From Desulfuromusa kysingii (GTDB lineage Bacteria; Desulfobacterota; Desulfuromonadia; Desulfuromonadales; Geopsychrobacteraceae), in NCBI RefSeq assembly GCF_900107645.1, contig NZ_FNQN01000011.1, forward strand, positions 58,538-122,537: 64,000 nucleotides of DNA, given 5' to 3'. Both the position numbers and the translations under genes were made by a program. The notes beneath the pieces are model-generated. The model had not been told where the DNA came from. It worked only from the letters and a program-made list of their open reading frames with translations, and searched no databases. The first letter of the stretch is position 1; the number at the start of each line of letters is the position of its first letter. Below are positions 37,167 to 46,507 of the stretch, in pieces.

Positions 37167-38104
37167 ATATAAATAAACGTTGGTTAAACAGGCGGGAATT
37201 TATCACCCTTATGAATGTGGCGCTGGCCTCCTTCATACTCGCCCCTTGGCAACTGAAAGCAGCAAACTCAACGATCTTACGAAAAATCATTCCGGGGACT
37301 TCTGAAAGCTTACCAGTGATTGGGCTGGGGAGTTCACGAACTTTTGACGTCAATCCTAACGCTGCGGTAATGACAGAGTTTGTGGCATTGATGCGGGATT
37401 TTTTTACCCTAGGAGGCGAACTTATAGATTCTTCTCCGATGTATGGTGCCGCCGAACAGATCATCGGGAAGCTGTTGACGCAGTCCGGTGGACGGGATCG
37501 CTTATTTGCGGCAACCAAGGTGTGGACCAATGGAGAACAGGCAGGAATCCAACAAATGGAGAGCTCAGCAAAAAAATGGGGTGTTGACAGGTTCGACCTG
37601 ATCCAGATCCATAACCTGCGCGATTGGCAGACACAACTAAAAACCCTCAAAGCATGGAAGTCAGAAGGTAAACTCCGCTATCTGGGAATCACCACTTCAC
37701 ATGGACGTAATCATCGTGAGTTGGAAACCATTTTACGTCAGGAACCTTTCGATTTTGTGCAACTCAGTTACAACATTGAGGATCGAACAATCGAAAACAG
37801 ATTACTTCCAATTGCCGCTGATCGGGGTATCGCTGTCCTGGTCAATCGTCCGTATCAACGTGGATCATTGTTCCGTGCTGTCAAAGGCAAACCCTTACCT
37901 GAGTGGGCTGCCGAATTTGATTGCCAAAGCTGGGGACAATTTTTCCTTAAATATATTGTTTCTCATCCGGCGGTAACCTGCGTCATTCCTGCGACAACTA
38001 AACGACATCACCTTCAGGACAACATGGCAGCTGGAATAGGTCGTCAACCCGATGCTACACAACGTAAAGACATGGAAAAATTTATATCTAAGCTATTATA
38101 TTGA
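37163..38104 (+). CDS. Tat-exported aldo-keto reductase
   Basis: A 313-residue aldo-keto reductase preceded by a Tat leader (NRREFITLMNVALASFILAP, about residues 9-28), so it should fold in the cytoplasm with its NADP-like cofactor and be exported. The TIM-barrel marks are ELIDSSPMYGAAE (about 89-101, catalytic Asp and Tyr), then KVWTNGEQ and IQIHNLRDW with the catalytic His/Asn region (about 148). Exported AKR proteins are few; a periplasmic redox role without free NADPH is unusual, so the true cofactor or substrate is open. Coupled to the antiporter-like carrier before it. Confidence 0.8.
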   Translation: MNINKRWLNRREFITLMNVALASFILAPWQLKAANSTILRKIIPGTSESLPVIGLGSSRTFDVNPNAAVMTEFVALMRDFFTLGGELIDSSPMYGAAEQIIGKLLTQSGGRDRLFAATKVWTNGEQAGIQQMESSAKKWGVDRFDLIQIHNLRDWQTQLKTLKAWKSEGKLRYLGITTSHGRNHRELETILRQEPFDFVQLSYNIEDRTIENRLLPIAADRGIAVLVNRPYQRGSLFRAVKGKPLPEWAAEFDCQSWGQFFLKYIVSHPAVTCVIPATTKRHHLQDNMAAGIGRQPDATQRKDMEKFISKLLY

Positions 38105-38208
38105 TCAGCAGTGATTTAAAGATGAGGATTATATTTGATGGAATGGGTAGCAGCCCTGGCGGGATTTCCATGCATAGACTCACATCCATCAGAGCTACAG
38201 TGACACAG

Positions 38209-38248
38209 CAACAAGCCTCAGCCCACAATCATAGACTGGGGCTTGTTG
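38209..38248. terminator. 13-bp hairpin between convergent genes
   Basis: CAACAAGCCTCAG pairs with CTGGGGCTTGTTG (one wobble) around 14 bases. It lies between the aldo-keto reductase and the convergent small regulator. No T-run on either side. Confidence 0.45.
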
Positions 38249-38281
38249 GTTCAGCATCATAAATTCATACGCCTTGTTAGA

Positions 38282-38458
38282 CTAAGCTGGAGTCCAATAA
38301 CAACGCTTGGGCGAAACGATCTTTTCCTCTTTTTTTAATTGAGTCATTGCCTTGTCGACTGCTTTGCGTTCAAGACCACCAAGCTCAGCAATTTTACCGG
38401 CATTTAAAGGTTGCCCTTCGGCACGCATCACTTCTAAAACCTTTTCTGTGACATCCAT
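38282..38458 (-). CDS. Small winged-helix protein
   Basis: A 58-residue protein with a MarR-like helix-turn-helix: helices [24 protein letters not shown] region (about residues 22-42) and a basic end ([10 protein letters not shown]). AAAGGAG stands eight bases before the ATG at 38458; a longer frame from 38500 has no such site. Such mini winged-helix proteins are common in Desulfuromonadia. Function as a transcription factor is likely from the fold but its target is not visible. Confidence 0.7.
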   Translation of the reverse strand: MDVTEKVLEVMRAEGQPLNAGKIAELGGLERKAVDKAMTQLKKEEKIVSPKRCYWTPA

Positions 38459-38589
38459 CCTACTGCTCCTTTTTGTCTTATATGTTCTAACTACTACCAC
38501 GAGAAAACCATACAGAATGACAACGTTCCTGTGGTCGCCCAGAATTTCATACTAAGAACAAGGGCAAACACCACCTTCTGGATAACTTT

Positions 38590-38665
38590 TGGTGGAGCTG
38601 ATGAGGATCGAACTCACGACCTTCGCGTTGCGAACGCGACGCTCTCCCAACTGAGCTACAGCCCC
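38590..38665 (-). tRNA. tRNA-Ala (anticodon CGC)
   Basis: A 76-base tRNA with all arms: acceptor GGGGCTG/CAGCTCC, D arm GCTC/GAGC, anticodon loop TTCGCAA (CGC, reading GCG), TTCGATC T loop, discriminator A and encoded CCA. The third acceptor pair is G3-U70, the alanine identity element. It lies alone on the minus strand. Confidence 0.97.
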
Positions 38666-38779
38666 TAATTTAAAAGCTACGACGAACCCGTCTTTCAGAC
38701 CATAGCAGAAAAGTAGTTCAGCTACAAAGAAATGTAGAACAACACTATCCGCTATGGGTCTTAGAAAGCTATTTTCAAA

Positions 38780-40819
38780 TCAAATCAGACTATTTGATAA
38801 CAATACATCTCTGCTTTTACCCTTTTCAACCTCAATCCGGGTGTCATAAAAGGTACTTCCTCCCCCGTCATCTGTGAGGCGTTGCGAAGTCAAAGCGTTG
38901 ACCGAACGCACTCCCGGAGCAAATTCAATCCACCAAACTCCTTCAGCGACAACCACTCCGGCTGGAGTCTTGTCGGTCACATCCAAAATAAAATCCACTT
39001 CGCCACGTTCGTTACGCGCGGTTACCTGTTCACCAGCTACCAAGTTTCTGGATTCAGCATCAGCTGGATTCATCATCAAAAGCATCTTCTGCTGTTGACG
39101 ACGCAGGTCGTCTTGTTCGTAAAAGCTGGAATTGAGCGCATAAAGCGAAGGGGCAGTCATCAGTTGCAACGGAAGATCACCACCATGTGGAGCCATATAG
39201 ATTGGGAGAGGATGTTCTAAACGGGGATTAAAAATCTCAATTTTCCCAGATGGCGTCTGGTACAACTTGTCTCCATTCGGAATGGGTAATTCCAGCGGTT
39301 GTCCTGATCTAAGGGCAGAAAAGTCGACCTCGTGGAGGCGATGAGCGGATTTAAGCAGAAATGCTTCAAGCATCTCACTTTCACTCTGTTGAAAGAAACT
39401 CTCCTTAAACCCCATAGCATGAGCTAACAGGGAAAATACCTGCCAGTTTGATTTGCTTTCACCGACTGGAAGAATGACCGGAAAGGCTCGCTGGACACAA
39501 TAAGAACCATAAGCTCGATAGATATCTTCATGTTCAAGCGATGAAGTTGCCGGCAGGACAATGTCGGCATAGCGAGCAGTGTCAGTCATAAACCGTTCAT
39601 GCACGACTGTGAACAAATCTTCTCGTTCCAGCCCCTTGATGACTTGATTCTGATCGGGCGCGGCCACCGCGGGGTTGGCTGCATAAACGTAAAGAGAGCG
39701 AATCGGCGGATGATTCTCAACAGTCAGAGCATGCCCCAGCTGATTCATATTGATAATACGCGTGGGACGATCAATAAAGTCCTCACGATGGACTGACGCC
39801 TTATCGAAATAGCAACCGGTACTTGTATCGGCAAAACACCCGCCGCCCGGTTTGCCATAAGCTCCGACCAGTGCGGGCAAAGCAACAATGCTCCGCGCTG
39901 TCATCGCACCATTTCCATAACGGGTCAAGCCACTACCCAAACGAATAAAGGGGGCCCGAGCATGGCCGTAAGCAGTTGCCATTGCCTCCAACGTAGCGAT
40001 GGGCAGGCCAGTCAGATGACTGACAATCGGTGGTGGATAGTTTGGTAAAATCTGCTCTTTAAGTTCGGAAAAACCCTGCACCTGCTGATCTAAAAATGTT
40101 CTGTCAAGCAACCCATCCCGATCCAGAAGGTGCATCAATCCTAAGGCCAGCGCTCCATCAGTCCCGGGACGAATCAAAAAAAACTCATCACTGATAGCCG
40201 CAGTTGGAGTCTGATAGGTATCTATCACCCAGACTTTACCACCGTTTTTTTTGGCTTTATTGACGCCGTGGAGAAAATGTATATTAGTAGAAACGGTATT
40301 CGCTCCCCAAATAATGACCAAGTCACTTTGAGCTGCAACATCTGGAGATACGGTTGGGGTAGCCCCCATGACCGCCATCCACCCTTTTGATTTAGCCGGA
40401 GAGCAGATAGTACGATCAAGTCTTGAAGCCCCCAAGCGGTAGAAAAATGGGTGTCCAGCTTCCTTTTGAATCATCCCCATGGTTCCAGCATAAGAGTAAG
40501 GAAGAATCGCTTCAGCACCACAAGTATCAATAATCGCTTGCCAACTCCTGGCAATACGCGCAATCGCATATTCCCAAGAAACCGGCTTAAATTCGCCGCT
40601 TCCTTTGGGCCCTATCCGCAACAAAGGGGTGGTTAATCGACGCTTAGAGTGAACGGTCTTTTCATAATGGTTCATCTTTGGGCAGAGAGTTCCGCGTGTA
40701 AAAGGGTGATCAGGATCACCTTTTACGTTGCAGGCCTTGCCATCTCTCACTTCGACCAACAAAGAGCAGGCATCGGGACAGTCATAGGGGCAAACAGAGC
40801 GTTTTATCTCACGACACAT
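38780..40819 (-). CDS. Cytosolic molybdopterin oxidoreductase
   Basis: A 679-residue DMSO-reductase-family protein without a Tat leader. The [4Fe-4S] cysteines are CPYDCPDAC (residues 10, 14, 18) and GTLC (46), followed by the MGD domains; candidate metal-ligand region is LDRTICSPAKSKG near 130. Stand-alone cytosolic members of this group are related to assimilatory nitrate reductases and formate dehydrogenase-like enzymes but have no settled substrate. There are no iron-sulfur or membrane subunits beside it, so it would need a soluble electron partner. The ATG at 40819 is adjacent to the orphan sRNA locus on the other strand. Confidence 0.85.
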   Translation of the reverse strand: MCREIKRSVCPYDCPDACSLLVEVRDGKACNVKGDPDHPFTRGTLCPKMNHYEKTVHSKRRLTTPLLRIGPKGSGEFKPVSWEYAIARIARSWQAIIDTCGAEAILPYSYAGTMGMIQKEAGHPFFYRLGASRLDRTICSPAKSKGWMAVMGATPTVSPDVAAQSDLVIIWGANTVSTNIHFLHGVNKAKKNGGKVWVIDTYQTPTAAISDEFFLIRPGTDGALALGLMHLLDRDGLLDRTFLDQQVQGFSELKEQILPNYPPPIVSHLTGLPIATLEAMATAYGHARAPFIRLGSGLTRYGNGAMTARSIVALPALVGAYGKPGGGCFADTSTGCYFDKASVHREDFIDRPTRIINMNQLGHALTVENHPPIRSLYVYAANPAVAAPDQNQVIKGLEREDLFTVVHERFMTDTARYADIVLPATSSLEHEDIYRAYGSYCVQRAFPVILPVGESKSNWQVFSLLAHAMGFKESFFQQSESEMLEAFLLKSAHRLHEVDFSALRSGQPLELPIPNGDKLYQTPSGKIEIFNPRLEHPLPIYMAPHGGDLPLQLMTAPSLYALNSSFYEQDDLRRQQQKMLLMMNPADAESRNLVAGEQVTARNERGEVDFILDVTDKTPAGVVVAEGVWWIEFAPGVRSVNALTSQRLTDDGGGSTFYDTRIEVEKGKSRDVLLSNSLI

Positions 40820-40868
40820 AATGAATTTCCAAGTCAGCCTGTTACAGGCACAAGATGCAATTCTTTGA

Positions 40869-40898
40869 TTGACAAATGGTGATGAATTAGCTTAGAAC
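40869..40898 (+). promoter_or_regulatory. Promoter candidate for the orphan sRNA
   Basis: TTGACA (40869-40874) and TAGAAC (40893-40898) are 18 bp apart, a good sigma-70 match at -35 and a fair one at -10. The start would be near 40905. Confidence 0.55.
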
Positions 40899-40904
40899 TA
40901 AAAA

Positions 40905-40988
40905 ACGAATTGAGTTCTCCCCTTTCGAGGGGGGAAGAAAGCTCCTGATGGTCACCCCCCCTCCGACCTTCAGGAGCTTTTTTTTATT
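40905..40988 (+). ncRNA. Orphan small RNA with C-rich terminator loop
   Basis: About 80 nt ending in an intrinsic terminator, on the strand with no gene in front or behind. Hairpin 1 is TTCTCCCCT-TTCG-AGGGGGGAA (9 bp, one wobble, UUCG loop). Hairpin 2 is AAAGCTCCTGA paired with TCAGGAGCTTT, with an inner GGTC/GACC, and an eleven-base loop of C7-TCC, followed by eight T. The exposed CCUCC can pair with Shine-Dalgarno sequences. The hairpin might also serve the lipoprotein gene on the other strand, but its T-run is only good on this one. Confidence 0.6.
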
Positions 40989-41086
40989 CGTTCAGCTAAA
41001 CGGGGCCGCGTTTTCGCTTTAATTGATTCCAAACTGCTATTCTAATTTTTTATCTAAATATCTGTTAAATAGAGGATTGAAGGATT

Positions 41087-41236
41087 TTATTTTGTAGCTT
41101 CGTTAACTTTATCTTTTGCAGAATCAAGCATCTTATCAAAAGTTTTTCCTGCTTTTTCAGCTGTCCCCTCTTTCTCACATCCAGCTACTGTTAAGACAAA
41201 AACCATTAAAATCAAAACGATGAAACATCTCTTCAT
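41087..41236 (-). CDS. Small lipoprotein
   Basis: A 49-residue lipoprotein. Residues 1-19 form the signal with lipobox VAGC (cysteine at 20), after which a short charged helix remains (KAGKTFDKMLDSAKDKVNEATK, residues about 28-49), of the entericidin/LptS-like small-lipoprotein type. The start at 41236 was taken because the longer frame to 41305 adds non-signal sequence. It lies alone beside the sRNA locus. Confidence 0.8.
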   Translation of the reverse strand: MKRCFIVLILMVFVLTVAGCEKEGTAEKAGKTFDKMLDSAKDKVNEATK

Positions 41237-41462
41237 AAAAATCTCCTTGAGGCTAGATTCATTATTATTACAATAAGCGACTTCACTAATGATTATTGGA
41301 ACCAATCAGTTTTAAGTATATTATTATTATAGACTTTTCCAGATTTGTCAAAACCGGAATATACAGGATAAACAACTTAGGCTGCAACAATTGGTGAGAA
41401 TATTTGGAATCAGTATTTCCTTAATGAGGATCTCAACATTGATGAAGCATTGCAGACCCTCA

Positions 41463-44123
41463 TCAACCCATCCTAGTGGGGGAATCTATTTTCTCATCCA
41501 AGACATCTCTCACGATCTGGAGCAACTTGGAAGATTCCAAAGGTTTCATTAAAAAAGCATCCGCACCAAGCTCTCGTGCTTGGTCTTCATTGACCTTACT
41601 ACTGTAGCCTGTGCAAATAATCGTTTTCATCTCAGGTTTAATCTGCTTAACTCTACGAATCAAATCACTCCCTGTTATTCCTGGCATTGTCTGGTCAGTG
41701 ATCAACAACTGAATATCTTCAGCATGAGCAGTAAAGAACTTGAATGCTTCTTGACTGTCCGTCATAGGTGTCACCTGATATCCCATATCCGTCAAAATTT
41801 GCTTTGCAAGCAGGACAAGCATCTCCTCATCATCGACATAGAGAATGGTCTCATTCCCACGATAAAGCGTTGTCTCGGGCGGTACTGGTGAGGTTGTTGC
41901 CGGCTCTAATTTTTTCTCGATAATCGGAAAATAAAGATGAAAGGTGCACCCCTCTCCAGCGACGCTCTCAACATCAATCATGCCGCTATGCTGCTCGATA
42001 GCTCCCTGAACAGTCGAAAGCCCCATGCCAGTTCCTTCATGCAGGTCTTTTGTGGTGAAAAAAGGATCGAATATTTTATCCCTGATCTCAGCAGAGATAC
42101 CACATCCATTATCCTCAATGCTGAGACGCAAGTAAGCCCCTGGCTGATACTCATACCCCATCAAAACCCCCGCTTGAGGAAAATCGACCCGCTTCAACGT
42201 CAAGGTCAACTTCCCCTCTTCTTCCATCGCCTGAACAGAATTATTACTCAGATTGAACAGACATTCTTGAATCTGGGAGGCATCAGCATTAATAAAACAA
42301 CGACTATTCGCACTGATGTTTGTCTGTAGTTGTATGGTTGTTGGAATTGTAGACCGTAACAGTGCGACGGTCTCTTCAACGATCAAATGCAGCTGCAACG
42401 GGACCTTTTTCTGCGGGCCTTTATGGCTATAAGTCATCAGTTGACCCACCAGATCACGCGAACGCAAAACCGCAGTTCTAGCATTATTGAGGTGCTTTTC
42501 AACTTCGGCAGATTGGCCTTTTTTCCGGCTCGCCATCTCCAGGCTACCAAGAATAATTGCCAAGCTGTTATTGAAGTTATGAGCCATGCCGCCAGCCATA
42601 ATACCAACAGCTTCCATCTTGAATTTTTGCCGCAACTGGATTTCAAGCTCTCGACGCTGCTCCTCAGATTTGATTCTTTCAGTAATATCTCTAGTCACAG
42701 CAAGAATGTGTTTTTCACCTTCCATCACGATAATTCCTGCAGATATCAAACCATAAATAATGACACCGTTCTTGGTTACAAATTCTGTAGCGTAATTATC
42801 GACAAAACCTTTGCTCAGAAAGTCATTGAAGACTTTTTCTCTATCTGATTGATTTTTCCAGATCTTTAAATCGATGGCCGAAACACCGATGATCTCTGCC
42901 GCTGAGTAACCCAACAATTTAATAAAACTATCGTTCACCTCGATAAATACAGCGTCACTTTTCCGGCTCAGACTTATTGCATCAGGACTGGTTTTAAACG
43001 ACAACCGGAACCTTTCTTCACTGCGTTGCAAATCTTCCTGACTAAGCGCAAGAGCCCCTGCCATATGATGGAAAGAGTCCGTCAATTGCCCAAATTCATC
43101 GATCCGTTCAGTGGGTTCAATACGAGTGTGGAGATTTCCACGCGCTATTTCACCAGTCATGGAGATCAACTGTTTTATCGGAGTGATAAAGGTCTTACGA
43201 CCAATCCCCCAGGAAATAAAAAGTGCCATCGTTGTCGTCAATAAAATACTGAGCAGGTTACGTTTTAAAATAGCGTTGGCGGGAGCAAGAATAAAATTTT
43301 CAGGAACTCCTGCCCACACGTACATATAAGGCTCTTTGTCTGACTCAAGAGCCACTTGTTCAAACGCAGAGATCCGCACGACTCCATCAGAACCAGGGCT
43401 GGTAACAATTCTGTTTTCTGGATTTTGCAGAGCATTATCCCAAACACTGGCTTTAATTGTGGAACCAACAGGATTAGTTGTGGAGTTATCGGGAAAGTAA
43501 AATAGACGCAGTCCGGTATGATCGGTAACAGCAATGTAAGATTCCGGAGGTAGATAGGACCCCTTATACAGCCTGGAAAAAAGTTCCAGATTGATCGTTA
43601 CAGTTAAAACGGCCTTTGGCTCACCTGTTGCGTCCAAGACGGGATAAGCAAAAGGAAAAGCCGGTTCAGCACCACCAACCCGAGCAATGATATATTCACC
43701 AGCAACAAAGTCTTTAGTCGATAATGCAGCACGGAAATGTTTTCGATCCGCAATGTTGACCCCGGTGTTCGTAAAACCAGAGGCGATAACATTTCCGTTT
43801 AAATCAGCTAACAGAATATTTCTGTAGTTGCTGTTCATTTTTAGAATATTTTTTATGATGGCTTCAATCTTAGGGGGATCAAACGACTGTATTTCTGTTG
43901 TCAGAGCTAAAACAGAGAGAGTTTCATGGACAGAGATGGCAATATCTTTCTGTACTTGAGCCATCGAATCGGTGATCAGTAATACATCTTGTTTGGCCGC
44001 CTCAATCGTACTCTTTCGTTGTTCCATTCCCGAATAAAAAAGGATCGCGATAGCAGGAAGAACGGCGAGGCACATCAATAACGCAAGATTTTTCCTTATT
44101 GATCCCAGATTGAAAAGGCTCAT
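41463..44123 (-). CDS. Hybrid sensor histidine kinase (dCache-HAMP-PAS-HK-REC)
   Basis: An 886-residue membrane sensor. Two hydrophobic segments (about 12-32 and 293-313) bracket a periplasmic dCache-type domain; a HAMP region follows (about 316-368), then PAS (about 375-495), the kinase with H box GGMAHNFNNSLAIILGSLEM (phospho-His near 532), N, D, F and G boxes (NGCGIS, GTGMGLS near 707), and a receiver with phospho-Asp in LLITDQTMPG (near 821). The cognate output is not beside it. Between it and arsR are inverted and direct repeats that could be promoter elements; a role in metal or organic-ligand sensing is possible but only by position. Confidence 0.9.
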   Translation of the reverse strand: MSLFNLGSIRKNLALLMCLAVLPAIAILFYSGMEQRKSTIEAAKQDVLLITDSMAQVQKDIAISVHETLSVLALTTEIQSFDPPKIEAIIKNILKMNSNYRNILLADLNGNVIASGFTNTGVNIADRKHFRAALSTKDFVAGEYIIARVGGAEPAFPFAYPVLDATGEPKAVLTVTINLELFSRLYKGSYLPPESYIAVTDHTGLRLFYFPDNSTTNPVGSTIKASVWDNALQNPENRIVTSPGSDGVVRISAFEQVALESDKEPYMYVWAGVPENFILAPANAILKRNLLSILLTTTMALFISWGIGRKTFITPIKQLISMTGEIARGNLHTRIEPTERIDEFGQLTDSFHHMAGALALSQEDLQRSEERFRLSFKTSPDAISLSRKSDAVFIEVNDSFIKLLGYSAAEIIGVSAIDLKIWKNQSDREKVFNDFLSKGFVDNYATEFVTKNGVIIYGLISAGIIVMEGEKHILAVTRDITERIKSEEQRRELEIQLRQKFKMEAVGIMAGGMAHNFNNSLAIILGSLEMASRKKGQSAEVEKHLNNARTAVLRSRDLVGQLMTYSHKGPQKKVPLQLHLIVEETVALLRSTIPTTIQLQTNISANSRCFINADASQIQECLFNLSNNSVQAMEEEGKLTLTLKRVDFPQAGVLMGYEYQPGAYLRLSIEDNGCGISAEIRDKIFDPFFTTKDLHEGTGMGLSTVQGAIEQHSGMIDVESVAGEGCTFHLYFPIIEKKLEPATTSPVPPETTLYRGNETILYVDDEEMLVLLAKQILTDMGYQVTPMTDSQEAFKFFTAHAEDIQLLITDQTMPGITGSDLIRRVKQIKPEMKTIICTGYSSKVNEDQARELGADAFLMKPLESSKLLQIVRDVLDEKIDSPTRMG

Positions 44124-44210
44124 ACTCGTTTCCCGTTAAGACATGTTTATTTTTTTGAATCCTGATCTAAAGATCAGGAAGTATTGACATTTAAAAAGGT
44201 GGCAATTTAG

Positions 44211-44227
44211 ACGATAATGTTTATCGT
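44211..44227. promoter_or_regulatory. Inverted repeat ACGATAA-TGT-TTATCGT
   Basis: A perfect 7-bp inverted repeat with three-base spacer, between the kinase and arsR. The same CGATAATGTT recurs at 44302, 90 bp away. Possible operator of the kinase or of arsR. Confidence 0.45.
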
Positions 44228-44407
44228 AGATAAATAATCTTACATATTTCTGAATCAAATTCAAAAAACAGATTAACAACTTACATTTTTTCAATTCTCA
44301 TCGATAATGTTCCGATGTTTGTTGTAAAAATTGGGACAACGACAGATCTCCCCTCCCCCTCCTTTCACAAAAACTTGCCGGCAGGAAGATCTTCACCCTT
44401 GACTTCC

Positions 44408-44423
44408 ATCCGCATACACGGAT
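44408..44423 (+). promoter_or_regulatory. ArsR operator 1 (upstream of arsR)
   Basis: ATCCGCATACACGGAT, a near palindrome 12 bp before the arsR ATG, with the same ATCCG/CGGAT ends as operator 2. Confidence 0.65.
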
Positions 44424-44434
44424 ATTGTAGCCTC

Positions 44435-44782
44435 ATGAAGAAATTAGCCAAGAACTTTAAAGCTCTCTCTGACGAAACCCGATTGCGGATCATTGCGCTC
44501 TTAAGCTACAGCGAACTCTGTGTCTGTGATTTGATGGCGGTTTTACAACTTCCACAATCAACTGTTTCGCGGCATTTGGCTTATCTCAAATCTGTCGAAA
44601 TGGTTGATGATCGCCGTGAAGGGGTATGGATGTATTATCGGCTGATGAACGAAAGTGAATTTGGCCTTGGTAAATTACTTCCTGCATTATTAGAGCAACT
44701 CTCTGCTGTCGATAAAACCCAGCATGACTTGATATCACTTCGAAGCTATCTTAAGCAGAGAGAATCAAACAGCTGTACTTGA
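44435..44782 (+). CDS. arsR: ArsR-family arsenite-responsive repressor
   Basis: A 115-residue winged-helix repressor. The arsenite site ELCVCDLM (about residues 28-35, two cysteines in CVC) and recognition helix LPQSTVSRHLAYLKS (about 42-56) are both plain. It represses the arsC-acr3 genes until As(III) binds. The ATG at 44435 was chosen; a longer frame from 44315 would pass through the operator. Operator-like palindromes lie just before it and before arsC, as expected for autoregulation of both. Confidence 0.92.
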   Translation: MKKLAKNFKALSDETRLRIIALLSYSELCVCDLMAVLQLPQSTVSRHLAYLKSVEMVDDRREGVWMYYRLMNESEFGLGKLLPALLEQLSAVDKTQHDLISLRSYLKQRESNSCT

Positions 44783-44800
44783 TTTTTTTTGGCTTTACGC

Positions 44801-44816
44801 ATCCGCACATGCGGAT
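44801..44816 (+). promoter_or_regulatory. ArsR operator 2 (upstream of arsC)
   Basis: ATCCGCA-CA-TGCGGAT, a perfect 7-bp inverted repeat, 52 bp before arsC, matching operator 1 in its ends. A second binding site for ArsR or an internal promoter for the arsenic genes. Confidence 0.7.
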
Positions 44817-44867
44817 TAGCACATATCGCAAATAGGTCTGTCCATCATTTAATCCAAAGGTTTTCTC

Positions 44868-45293
44868 ATGACTGTTAAACGCGTTCTTTTTCTCTGTACT
44901 GGTAATTCCTGCCGCAGCCAAATGGCCGAAGGTCTAGTTAATAACGATTTTAAGGGGCAAATTGAAGCCTTCTCTGCCGGCACAGATCCCCATGGTTTGA
45001 ACCAGAAGGCGGTTGAAGTTATGGCAGAAATCGGTGTCGATATCGCTAACAATAGTTCCGACCACCTCAGCCTCTATGAAAAACAACATTTTGACTACGT
45101 CATTACTTTGTGTGGTGATGCCAACGAAAAGTGTCCGCTGTTTTTTGGTGGCACGAAACGACTGCACATGGGGTTCGATGATCCACCTCAAGCAAAAGGC
45201 AGCGACAAAGAGATCATGGAGACATATCGCCGAGTTCGAGATGAGATCCGCAACCAAATGGGATCATTTTTCCAATCCGAATTAGATAGCTAA
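44868..45293 (+). CDS. arsC: Thioredoxin-type arsenate reductase
   Basis: A 141-residue low-molecular-weight phosphatase-fold enzyme that turns arsenate into arsenite using thioredoxin. The nucleophile loop is CTGNSCRS (residues 10-17) and the Cys pair for the relay is TLCGDANEKCP (about 82-91). This differs from the glutaredoxin-linked E. coli ArsC family. Product arsenite is exported by Acr3 encoded next. Confidence 0.92.
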   Translation: MTVKRVLFLCTGNSCRSQMAEGLVNNDFKGQIEAFSAGTDPHGLNQKAVEVMAEIGVDIANNSSDHLSLYEKQHFDYVITLCGDANEKCPLFFGGTKRLHMGFDDPPQAKGSDKEIMETYRRVRDEIRNQMGSFFQSELDS

Positions 45294-45309
45294 ACTCAGG
45301 AGCTGACAC

Positions 45310-46368
45310 ATGGCACAAACACTCATTAAAAAACTTTCCTTCCTTGATCGTTATCTAACTTTGTGGATTTTTCTGGCTATGTTTATCGGTGTTGGCACTG
45401 GCTGGCTGTTTCCACTGATCAAGGATGTCGTCAACACTTTTACGGTTGGCACCACAAACATCCCCATTGCCATCGGCTTGATCCTGATGATGTACCCGCC
45501 CTTGGCCAAAGTTCGTTATGAAGAATTGGGCGAAGTCTTCGCCAATAAAAAAATCCTTGGCATTTCATTGCTTCAGAACTGGCTAATCGGTCCAGTCCTG
45601 ATGTTCTTTCTTGCCATTGTCTTTTTACATAATTACCCGGAGTACATGGTTGGCCTGATTTTAATCGGCTTGGCACGTTGTATCGCTATGGTCATCGTTT
45701 GGAATGAATTAGCCAAAGGCAATACCGAATATTGCGCAGGGTTAGTCGCATTTAACTCGGTGTTTCAAGTTATTTTCTATTCCGTTTATGCCTGGTTCTT
45801 CGTGACCGTATTACCACCTCTTTTTGGTCTACAAGGGACAGTTGTGCAAATCTCGATCGGACAGATTGCCGAAAGCGTCGCTATCTATCTCGGCATCCCA
45901 TTTGTTGCTGGAATGATCACCCGCGTGATCCTGATTAAAGCGAAAGGACGAGACTGGTACGAACAGGTCTTTATCCCGAAGATCAGTCCGATCACCTTAA
46001 TCGCATTGCTATTTACTATCCTCGTCATGTTCAGCCTCAAAGGGGACCTGATCGTTTCAATACCTCTTGATGTCGTACGCATCGCCATCCCGCTGTTGAT
46101 CTATTTTGTCATCATGTTCCTGGTCAGTTTCTGGCTGGGGATCAAGGCCGGAGCTGATTATTCCAAGACAGCAACTCTCGCTTTTACTGCGTCAGGAAAT
46201 AATTTTGAGTTGGCTATTGCTGTCGCAGTCGCAGTTTTCGGGATCGACTCAGCAGCCGCATTCACTGCTGTCATCGGACCATTGGTCGAGGTTCCTGCGT
46301 TAATAGGTTTGGTCAATGTTGCTTTCTGGCTCCAGAAAAAATACTTCAAAACGTCAGCAGCCATCTAA
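45310..46368 (+). CDS. acr3: Arsenite exporter Acr3
   Basis: A 352-residue ten-helix exporter of the ACR3/bile-acid symporter family that carries arsenite out by proton exchange. The conserved cysteine in helix 4 is in [18 protein letters not shown] (about residues 121-138), and the [16 protein letters not shown] region (about 297) is typical. CAGGAG precedes the ATG. It is 16 bp after arsC. Confidence 0.93.
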   Translation: MAQTLIKKLSFLDRYLTLWIFLAMFIGVGTGWLFPLIKDVVNTFTVGTTNIPIAIGLILMMYPPLAKVRYEELGEVFANKKILGISLLQNWLIGPVLMFFLAIVFLHNYPEYMVGLILIGLARCIAMVIVWNELAKGNTEYCAGLVAFNSVFQVIFYSVYAWFFVTVLPPLFGLQGTVVQISIGQIAESVAIYLGIPFVAGMITRVILIKAKGRDWYEQVFIPKISPITLIALLFTILVMFSLKGDLIVSIPLDVVRIAIPLLIYFVIMFLVSFWLGIKAGADYSKTATLAFTASGNNFELAIAVAVAVFGIDSAAAFTAVIGPLVEVPALIGLVNVAFWLQKKYFKTSAAI

Positions 46369-46473
46369 AAAGAGGCTTGGCTTCTCCACCGCAGAACTGA
46401 GTGGATAGATAGCAAAACCATGGCAAATAACCGGATCAAGACGAATGGGTTACAATTGCCATCAACACAAAAA

Positions 46474-46507
46474 GGGCCGTTGATAACGGATAAAGATTCC
46501 GCGGCCC
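46474..46507 (+). terminator. Hairpin between acr3 and permease
   Basis: GGGCCG pairs with CGGCCC around an inner CGTT/AACG stem. No T-run. Likely reduces readthrough or separates the two messages. The open frame at 46420-46629 covering it has no support. Confidence 0.4.

Noticed and set aside
44161..44178. CCTGATCT-AA-AGATCAGG hairpin upstream of the kinase
   Set aside because: Too short and without T-run to call a terminator; possible operator but no support.
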